A program made the position numbers and the translations under genes. Shown one piece after another: positions 58,114 through 64,000 of a stretch of DNA of 64,000 bases. The stretch is from NCBI RefSeq assembly GCF_014268755.2, contig NZ_CP077093.1, positions 6,221,501 to 6,285,500 on the forward strand. The letters run 5' to 3'. Positions within the stretch are counted from its first letter, which is position 1, and every line of letters starts with the position of its first letter. The notes below the pieces were generated by a model that did not search any database, was not told the origin of the DNA, and saw only the letters and a list, made by a program, of their open reading frames with translations. This DNA comes from Pseudomonas vanderleydeniana (GTDB lineage: Bacteria > Pseudomonadota > Gammaproteobacteria > Pseudomonadales > Pseudomonadaceae).

Positions 58114-58140
58114 GTATCGGCTGGCGAGTCAAAATCTTTA
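58114..58140 (-). promoter_or_regulatory. FliA (sigma28) promoter of the dCache chemoreceptor
   Basis: On the minus strand TAAAGATT (58140-58133), exactly 11 nt, then GCCGATAC (58121-58114); the consensus is TAAAGTTT-N11-GCCGATAA, so each half has one mismatch. The receptor ATG is about 78 nt downstream. This places the gene in the motility regulon. Confidence 0.75.
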
Positions 58141-58255
58141 TCGCCTCATCGTGCACAAAAAAATCGGAAATTGTCCCGGATATCTGATCGATCGGTCGGT
58201 TTCAAGCCACCCAGGCCGGCCATCTCTTGTCGAAACAGACCGGCCCGCCTCGACT

Positions 58256-59473
58256 TCAGGCCTTTTTCGTCCTGGGCAGCAACACGGCCAGGATTCCGAA
58301 CAGCGGCAGGAACGAACACAGCGTGTAGACGTACTCGATGCCATGGATGTCCGCCAGGTGCCCCAGCAGCGCGGCACCGATCCCGCCGAAGCCGAACATC
58401 AGGCCGAAGAACACCCCGGCGATCATGCCGACGTTGCCCGGCACCAGTTCCTGGGCGAAGACCACGATGGCCGAGAACGCCGAGGCCAGGATGAAGCCGA
58501 TCACCACGCTGAGCACGGTGGTCCAGAACAGGTCGACGTAAGGCAGCGCCAGGGTGAACGGCGCGACACCGAGGATCGAGAACCAGATCACCGCCTTGCG
58601 CCCGATCTTGTCGCCGATGGGGCCACCGGCAAAGGTCCCTGCGGCGACCGCGCCAAGGAACAGGAACAGGTGCAGCTGCGAACTGGCCACCGACAGCTGG
58701 AACTTCTCGATCAGGTAGAACGTGAAGTAGCTGGTGAAGCTGGCCATGTAGAAGTACTTGGAGAACACCAGCAGGCCCAGCACCACCAGTGCGCCCAGCA
58801 CGCGGCCTTTCGACAGCCCGTGGGTGGCCTTCTGGCCCTGCTTGAGCTTGAACAGGTTCAGGTGCGCGCGATACCAGCGGCTGATGCCATAGAGCACGCC
58901 CAGGGCGAACAGCGCGAACAACCCGAACCAGGCGACATGGCCCTGGCCAAACGGAATGATGATTGCCGCGGCCAGCAGCGGGCCGAAGGCTGAACCGGCA
59001 TTGCCGCCGACCTGGAAGCTCGACTGTGCCAGCCCGTAGCGCCCACCGGAAGCCAGCCGCGCGACACGCGAGGCCTCCGGGTGAAAGGTCGAGGAACCGA
59101 CCCCGATCAGCGCCGAAGCCAACAGAATCAGCGGGAAACTTCCTACCTGGGACAGCATCAGGATCCCGATCAGCGTGCAGATCATTCCGGCCGGCAGCAG
59201 CAGAGGCTTCGGATGCCGGTCCGTGTAGAAACCGACCCAGGGTTGCAGCAGCGAGGCCGTCACCTGGAAGGTCAGGGTGATCAGCCCGACCTGGGTGAAG
59301 GTCAGCCCATAGCTGTCCTTGAGCATCGGATAGATCGACGGCAGGACCGACTGGATCAGGTCGTTGATCAGGTGGGCCAGCGCCACCGCGCCGATGATGC
59401 GCATCACCAGCGGGCTGGCTTGCGCAGGCGCCGACGCCACGGTCGGGCCGGAAGAGGTTTGTGTGAGTGCCAT
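58256..59473 (-). CDS. fsr: MFS exporter, fosmidomycin-resistance (Fsr) type
   Basis: 405-residue inner-membrane protein with twelve hydrophobic segments. Fsr-family traits are HLINDLIQSVLPSIYPMLK near the N terminus, STFHPEASRVAR near 129 and NAGSAFGPLLAAAIII near 155. E. coli Fsr exports fosmidomycin; natural substrate unknown. It lies between two chemoreceptor genes with a long divergent region to the second one, and looks like a single-gene unit. Confidence 0.9.
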   Translation of the reverse strand: MALTQTSSGPTVASAPAQASPLVMRIIGAVALAHLINDLIQSVLPSIYPMLKDSYGLTFTQVGLITLTFQVTASLLQPWVGFYTDRHPKPLLLPAGMICTLIGILMLSQVGSFPLILLASALIGVGSSTFHPEASRVARLASGGRYGLAQSSFQVGGNAGSAFGPLLAAAIIIPFGQGHVAWFGLFALFALGVLYGISRWYRAHLNLFKLKQGQKATHGLSKGRVLGALVVLGLLVFSKYFYMASFTSYFTFYLIEKFQLSVASSQLHLFLFLGAVAAGTFAGGPIGDKIGRKAVIWFSILGVAPFTLALPYVDLFWTTVLSVVIGFILASAFSAIVVFAQELVPGNVGMIAGVFFGLMFGFGGIGAALLGHLADIHGIEYVYTLCSFLPLFGILAVLLPRTKKA

Positions 59474-59809
59474 GAGGTATTCCGTGACGCGGATGGATGC
59501 ACAGGTGCAGGTGCGTCAATGTGCCATTTTTTAGTGCGGCAAGGCCAGATACTTGTTGAGCTAACGATCAATCCGTCCCGACGAAAGCACACTGATAGCG
59601 CATTGCTACTGGTCTGAATCTTGCCTGCCCTGATTCCTACAGCGCGGTTCCTTACAAAGGGCCACGAGAATGGGAAGATTCGCTACAGCGGCCGGCCGAT
59701 AACGCCCTCACTGGCGAAGCTTCCGAGGTCTTTAACGACAGCATCCGTCATGACCACCCCGTCATGACTGCACCCAAACGGTGCTGGATGCCCTGAGGAG
59801 TGGTCGGTA
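59474..59809. promoter_or_regulatory. Divergent region between fsr and the second chemoreceptor
   Basis: 336 bp without a gene. It contains an exact sigma28 -10 element GCCGATAA (59695-59702, plus strand) but only a weak -35 match before it, and two copies of the 8-bp palindrome GTCATGAC (59747-59754 and 59761-59768) 14 bp apart, 42-63 bp before the chemoreceptor ATG. No RNA gene recognised. Confidence 0.45.
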
Positions 59810-61867
59810 ATGCACGCTTTTTTATCACCCGGAATGCGACTGCTCGGACGATTCGGTTTTGCCCGCAAGTTTCAGGTGCTGTTCCTGCTCTTCATCGTTC
59901 CACTGATGGGCAGCCTGTACATGATCGGTCAGGACTACCGCAGCAAGCTCGCACTGATCGGCGAGGAACGTGCCGGTGTCCGCCAGTTGCAGGCACTGGA
60001 TACCCTCGACAACCTGCTCGCCCTCCAGCGCGACCGGGCCGCCCGCTGGAAAGCCACCGAAACCAACCGCCAGCCGACACCGGCCACCCTCGCCGCCATG
60101 GCCCTGCTGGACAAGGCCCAGCCCGAAATCAACCAGGCCCTCGAACAACTGGGCCAGGCGCTGCAAAACGATGGCGCCGCAGCCGATACCCTGAAACGTT
60201 ACCAGGCCCTGCAAACCAGCCTTTCCGGCCTCGACTCGGCCAGCCTGAGCAAGGTCGGCTGGTGGCCGGACGGCTATGACCGTTTCACTGCCGCCCTGAG
60301 TGCGCTGCAGAGTCTGCGCGAGCAGATCGCCATGGACAGCCGGCTGATCCTCGCGTCCTGGATGGAAACCTACCTGCTGACACAGATCTCCACCCAATAC
60401 GCCCCCGACCTGATCGAGCGCGTCGGCCGCCTCGCCAGCGTCGGCCAGGCCTCCGTGGTCTCGGGCCAGTTCAGCCTGCAGAGCCGCCTGCAACTCAAGG
60501 ACCTGCGCAGCCGTATCGGCGACGCCCGCGACCAGCTGGTCAAGACCGGCGCCCAACTGGAAACCCGCCTGCCCCCTGCCCTGCAGGACTGGGCCGGACG
60601 CTACCAGACGAGCCTGCACCAGCTCGACGAAGGCCTCAAGACGCTGGACGACGGCATGTTCGGCGGCAGCATCACCCTCAAGCCCGAAGGTTTCGAGAAG
60701 ACCCTCGATACCCTGCTCGAACAACTGGCCAGCCTGCGCCAGGACTCGCTGACCACCCTCGACAGCCGCCTGGACTACTACCACGGCTCGGCCACCCGCC
60801 AGTTCAGCCTGGTAGCGGTGATCTTCGGCTGCCTGTTGCTCGCCGCACTGTACCTGTTCATCTGCCTGCAGGCCTCGATCCGCCGCAGCGCCAGCGGTAT
60901 CACCCTGCTCGCCGAGTCGCTGCGTGACGGCAACCTGTGCCTGCAGGTGCCGGTCGAAGGCCGCGACGAACTGGCCGCCATCAGCACCGCACTGAACGTT
61001 GCCGTGGTGCAACTGCGCACCAGCCTGCAGGGCGTCGACCACGAGACCCTGCAACTGAGCGACGCGGTACGCACCCTCAACAGCCACTCCAGTGGCGCCC
61101 TCAACGAGGTCGAGGCGCAACAGCAACAGATCAGCCAGATCGCCGCGGCCGCCACGCAGTTGGCGGCCACCTCCCAGGGTGTCGCCCAGAGCTGCGAACA
61201 GGCCTCCGGCAGCGCCCAGAACACCCGGCGCATCGCCTCCGACAGCAGTCGCGACAGCCAGCGCACCACCGCCAGCATCCAGCAGCTCAACCAGCGGCTG
61301 AACGAAACCGCCACGGCGCTGGGACGGGTCAGCGAACAGGGCCAGCAGATCCAGCTGGTGGTCGACACCATCCGCGGCGTGGCCGAGCAGACCAACCTGC
61401 TCGCCCTCAACGCCGCCATCGAGGCAGCCAGGGCCGGGGAACAGGGCCGGGGCTTCGCGGTGGTGGCGGATGAAGTGCGCAGCCTGTCGCAACGGACCCA
61501 GAGTTCCACCGCGCAGATCGCCAGTACCGTCGACAGCCTGCGAGCCACCGTGAGCCAGGCCGTGACGCTGATGGAGGCAGCCTGCGTCCAGGCGCAGACC
61601 GACGCCGAATCGGTGACCGGCCTGGGCCAGCGCCTGGTGGAAATCGCCAGCGCGGTACAGAGCGTGACCGATACCCTGGCGCAGATCGCCACGGCGGTGG
61701 ACGAACAGGCCAGCACCGCGGACGAGGTCAGTGGCAACATCCAGCAAGTCGACCAGGCGGCGGTCCGCTTGCTCGAAGGCGCCCGGGCGGTGAACCGCGC
61801 GGCGGACACCTTGAGCGAAGGCAGCCGGGCCCTGAGCGACAATACCGGACGCTTCCGCCTGAGTTGA
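59810..61867 (+). CDS. Methyl-accepting chemotaxis protein with long helical sensor
   Basis: 685 residues. Membrane segment at about 21-42 (FQVLFLLFIVPLMGSLYMIG), then a ~300-residue periplasmic part predicted mostly helical (LQALDTLDNLLALQRDRAARWKA in part; repeated L/Q/A heptad-like pattern), second membrane segment at about 328-350, HAMP-like linker and a signalling domain with [27 protein letters not shown] (cited in part). The sensor does not show dCache or four-helix-bundle signature motifs that I can name; a double helical-bundle is the best guess. Ribosome site GAGGAG 9 nt upstream. Ligand unknown. Confidence 0.93.
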   Translation: MHAFLSPGMRLLGRFGFARKFQVLFLLFIVPLMGSLYMIGQDYRSKLALIGEERAGVRQLQALDTLDNLLALQRDRAARWKATETNRQPTPATLAAMALLDKAQPEINQALEQLGQALQNDGAAADTLKRYQALQTSLSGLDSASLSKVGWWPDGYDRFTAALSALQSLREQIAMDSRLILASWMETYLLTQISTQYAPDLIERVGRLASVGQASVVSGQFSLQSRLQLKDLRSRIGDARDQLVKTGAQLETRLPPALQDWAGRYQTSLHQLDEGLKTLDDGMFGGSITLKPEGFEKTLDTLLEQLASLRQDSLTTLDSRLDYYHGSATRQFSLVAVIFGCLLLAALYLFICLQASIRRSASGITLLAESLRDGNLCLQVPVEGRDELAAISTALNVAVVQLRTSLQGVDHETLQLSDAVRTLNSHSSGALNEVEAQQQQISQIAAAATQLAATSQGVAQSCEQASGSAQNTRRIASDSSRDSQRTTASIQQLNQRLNETATALGRVSEQGQQIQLVVDTIRGVAEQTNLLALNAAIEAARAGEQGRGFAVVADEVRSLSQRTQSSTAQIASTVDSLRATVSQAVTLMEAACVQAQTDAESVTGLGQRLVEIASAVQSVTDTLAQIATAVDEQASTADEVSGNIQQVDQAAVRLLEGARAVNRAADTLSEGSRALSDNTGRFRLS

Positions 61868-61942
61868 AACGAGCGACGCCCACGGATTTCGCCGTTGGGC
61901 GTTAAGTTTTTGATAGCGTAGAGAAAATTTTCAGATATTTGC

Positions 61943-61971
61943 TTGACACATCATCGTTCTCAGCGAATAAT
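61943..61971 (+). promoter_or_regulatory. Promoter of tRNA-Met
   Basis: TTGACA (61943-61948), 17-nt spacer, AATAAT (61966-61971), then a GC-rich GCGCGCC discriminator, with the tRNA starting 12 nt further on. Consensus -35, good -10 and stringent-type discriminator. Confidence 0.87.
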
Positions 61972-61982
61972 GCGCGCCACTT

Positions 61983-62059
61983 GGCTACATAGCTCAGTTG
62001 GTTAGAGCATAGCATTCATAATGCTGGGGTCCGGGGTTCAAGTCCCTGTGTAGCCACCA
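61983..62059 (+). tRNA. tRNA-Met, elongator (anticodon CAT)
   Basis: 77 nt including encoded CCA. Acceptor GGCTACA pairs with TGTAGCC; anticodon loop TTCATAA with CAT at 62017-62019; T-loop TTCAAGT. The G1-C72 pair and normal anticodon stem mark it as elongator rather than initiator tRNA. Confidence 0.96.
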
Positions 62060-62065
62060 AGTACT

Positions 62066-62099
62066 AAAAACGGCTTACCGCAAGGTAAGCCGTTTTTTT
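62066..62099 (+). terminator. Intrinsic terminator after tRNA-Met
   Basis: 14-bp arms AAAAACGGCTTACC / GGTAAGCCGTTTTT with loop GCAA, and T-run continuing to seven residues. Starts 6 nt after the CCA end. Confidence 0.93.
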
Positions 62100-62345
62100 A
62101 TGCCCGCAGAAAAGTGCGAGGCATGGATTGCAGAGAACGCCGCCCTAGAGGGAAGAACCTCTGGAAATCAGACAGCCAGGCTGCTGGCCTCTGCGCGAAT
62201 GAGCCGCAGCGCCGACTCCCAAAAGGAGTGACCACACCCCCACCTTGTGGGAGCAGGACTCATCCGCGAATGAACCCGAAGCCCTGGCAGAAATCCAGGC
62301 GCTGCCACCGGGTTCAGCCCCCCTGATATTCCCTCACGGCTCGCT

Positions 62346-63860
62346 TCAGCTGCCTCCCTGCCGCCGCATCAGCAACGCCGCACAGGCACACCCCAGCAAC
62401 GCCACACAGGCGACGAAAAAGGCATCGCCATAAGCCATCAACCACGACTGGTGCTGTATCGTCCTGCTCAGCACCGCCAGCGCCTGCTGCTGGTCCGGCA
62501 ACCAGTCGCCCACCGTCGCTCCCAGGCGCTCCTGGAGCGCAGGGGCGAAAGCGTTCACCCCCTCGCCAATGCGCTCTGAATGAAAGCGCTCGCGCATCGC
62601 CACGATTTGCGTGAGTGCCGCCGTGCCCACTGCCCCACCGAGATTGCGCAGCATCGAGAACAGTGCCGAGGCCGAGCCGGCCTGGCGCTTGTCCAGCCCG
62701 GCCACCGCCAGCACCGACAAGGCGACCATGATGAACGGCTGGCCAATGCCGCGAACCACGGTGGAGGGAATGATCACGTTCGCCGCGCTGTCGGCATCCA
62801 GGAACGCTCCCAGCCAACAGCCCAGGGCCATGATCAGGAACCCGGTCGCCACCATGATCTTCGGACTCGACCAGCCCATCAGCCGCGGCATCAACGGCGC
62901 CAGCAGCAGTTGCACCACGCCGTAGGCAATCAGGCTGACGCCGATTTCATGGGCGTTGTAGCCCTGCACCTGGGAGAGATAGTTGGGCACCAGGAACACC
63001 AGCCCGAAGGTTGCCCCACCGAAGATGAACATCGCTACGCTGGCCACGCCAAAGTTGTAGTGTCCCAATAAGCGCAGGTTGATGAATGCACGTCGGCCAA
63101 AGAGCTGCGACAGCACGAACACCAGCAACGCAACACCCGCGGCCAGCGACAGCCAGCGAATCTCGCCGGAGCCGAACCAGTCCTTGCGTCCGCCTTCCTC
63201 CAGGACGATCTGCAAGCCACCCAGCCCCACCACCATGGCGCCGATACCCAGCCAGTCGCCCCGGCGCAACAGCGCCAGGTTCATCGGCTTGGCCTCGATT
63301 GCCCAGGCTACCGCCAGCAACAGGGCGATGCCGGGAAACAGTTGCAGATAGAAGATCCAGCGCCACGAATAGGCGTCGGTCAGCCAGCCGCCGATCGATG
63401 GCCCCGCCGCCTGCGCGACACTGTTGGCCAGGCTGAACAGTGCCATGCCCATGGCCATCCGGCTGGCCGGCAACTCGGTGATGATCAGCTGGAACGACAG
63501 CGGAATCAGCACCGCACCCGCCGCGCCCTGGACCACGCGGATGGCGATCATCACCGGCAGGTTCGGCGCCCAGGAACAGGCGATCGACGCCAGCAGGAAG
63601 ATCAGCGAACCGGTCCACATCACCCGCCTCAGGGAGAACACTTCCACCAGCCAGGCGGTCAGCGGGATCATGATGATTTCCGCCACCAGGTAGGCGGTGG
63701 AGATCCACGAGCCCTCCTCGAAAGTGGCCCCCAGCGCGCCTTCGATTTCCGGCAACGCGGCGCTGGTGACGTGGACGTTCATGCCGGCCATGAAGCAGCC
63801 CAGCAGTCCGCCCATCACCGCGACCCAGGCGCGCGCTGAAACCGGCGCCTCAGCGCTCAT
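62346..63860 (-). CDS. DHA2 family MFS multidrug exporter (EmrB-like)
   Basis: 504-residue inner-membrane protein with about fourteen hydrophobic segments. Motifs: NVHVTSAALPEIEGALGAT near 25, SWISTAYLVAEIIMIPLTAWL near 48, RVVQGAAGAVLIPLSFQLI near 105 (all cited in part) and AQAAGPSIGGWLTD near 143. It works with a periplasmic adaptor and outer-membrane channel. The adaptor gene lies upstream and overlaps it by 11 nt (63850-63860). Drug substrates not known. Confidence 0.93.
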   Translation of the reverse strand: MSAEAPVSARAWVAVMGGLLGCFMAGMNVHVTSAALPEIEGALGATFEEGSWISTAYLVAEIIMIPLTAWLVEVFSLRRVMWTGSLIFLLASIACSWAPNLPVMIAIRVVQGAAGAVLIPLSFQLIITELPASRMAMGMALFSLANSVAQAAGPSIGGWLTDAYSWRWIFYLQLFPGIALLLAVAWAIEAKPMNLALLRRGDWLGIGAMVVGLGGLQIVLEEGGRKDWFGSGEIRWLSLAAGVALLVFVLSQLFGRRAFINLRLLGHYNFGVASVAMFIFGGATFGLVFLVPNYLSQVQGYNAHEIGVSLIAYGVVQLLLAPLMPRLMGWSSPKIMVATGFLIMALGCWLGAFLDADSAANVIIPSTVVRGIGQPFIMVALSVLAVAGLDKRQAGSASALFSMLRNLGGAVGTAALTQIVAMRERFHSERIGEGVNAFAPALQERLGATVGDWLPDQQQALAVLSRTIQHQSWLMAYGDAFFVACVALLGCACAALLMRRQGGS

Positions 63861-64000
63861 TGCGCAACTCCCGAGGGTGGGTGTCAACGGTGGTGGTGAC
63901 CGACATGCCGGGCAGTATCGGCAGCACTTCATTATCGGCATCGATCTGGATACGTACGGGGAAACGCTGGACGATCTTGGTGAAGTTGCCCGTCGCATTG
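63850..64000 (-). CDS. HlyD/EmrA-type membrane fusion protein, C-terminal end only
   Basis: The last 49 codons are inside the window: NATGNFTKIVQRFPVRIQID, then NEVLPILPGMSVTTTVDTHP, ending in RELRNER and TGA. NATGNFTKIVQR(V/F)PVRI is a strong signature of EmrA-like adaptors. It overlaps the start of the DHA2 exporter by 11 nt. The rest lies beyond the right edge. Confidence 0.93.
   Translation of the reverse strand, partial: NATGNFTKIVQRFPVRIQIDADNEVLPILPGMSVTTTVDTHPRELRNER

Noticed and set aside
61983..62059. tRNA with CAT anticodon as initiator tRNA-fMet
   Set aside because: Position 1 pairs with 72 (G-C) and the anticodon stem lacks the three G-C pairs of initiator tRNA.
62243..62275. 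REP-like fragment CCTTGTGGGAGCAGGACTC downstream of tRNA-Met
   Set aside because: Only one degenerate half with no partner; too weak to list as an element.

Overview
The window is a GC-rich chromosomal segment of a fluorescent-group Pseudomonas (P. fluorescens/P. putida complex). The case rests on gene order (rng-maf-mreDCB | gatCAB; hpt | upp-uraA; hemA-prfA-prmC-moeB-murI | lolB-ispE-tRNA(Gln)-prs-rplY-pth-ychF), on typical Pseudomonas REP/REPIN palindromes between genes, and on strongly GC-ending codons. I see no prophage, insertion sequence, integron or CRISPR array. Both window edges cut genes: rng on the left and a membrane-fusion (HlyD/EmrA-type) subunit on the right.

1-17 kb is mostly core. 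It holds the cell-shape operon mreBCD with maf and rng, the amidotransferase gatCAB, an RlpA-like lipoprotein, a cation exchanger, a PqaA-type lipoprotein, an AEC permease, purine and uracil salvage (hpt, upp, uraA) and ferrochelatase. mreC, and probably the exchanger, appear to start on a rare AUU codon.

18-27.3 kb is the most interesting part: a light / photo-oxidative-stress locus. A renalase-like flavoprotein and a 72-aa Trp-rich protein precede an eight-gene, translationally coupled operon: rudS (tRNA 4-thiouridine desulfidase), a LitR-type MerR regulator, DNA photolyase, an NTF2-like protein, an SDR, a flavin amine-oxidase-like protein, DUF1365 and a cyclopropane-fatty-acid-synthase-like methyltransferase. 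Four TTGTACAA boxes, two of them perfect 10-bp palindromes, surround a good sigma70 promoter in front of rudS. The locus combines DNA repair, removal of the near-UV chromophore of tRNA and membrane lipid remodelling under one regulator. A PagL lipid A deacylase follows on the other strand.

28-39.8 kb is core: murI, moeB, prmC, prfA and hemA on the minus strand, then a TPR lipoprotein, lolB, ispE, tRNA-Gln, prs, rplY, pth and ychF on the plus strand. A strong stringent-type promoter lies inside ispE.

40-55.8 kb is a sugar-catabolism island in two parts. The first is a non-phosphorylating L-arabinose (possibly also D-galactose) pathway: SDR dehydrogenase, exported mutarotase, AraFGH transporter, lactonase, AraD1, IlvD/Edd-type dehydratase and a FadR-type regulator. 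Its two divergent promoter regions share a TAGT-N3-ACTA operator. The second is a De Ley-Doudoroff D-galactonate operon (dgoK-dgoA-dgoD-transporter-IclR).

56-64 kb holds two chemoreceptors flanking a fosmidomycin-resistance-type exporter, tRNA-Met and a DHA2 drug exporter with its partner subunit. One receptor has a near-consensus FliA (sigma28) promoter.
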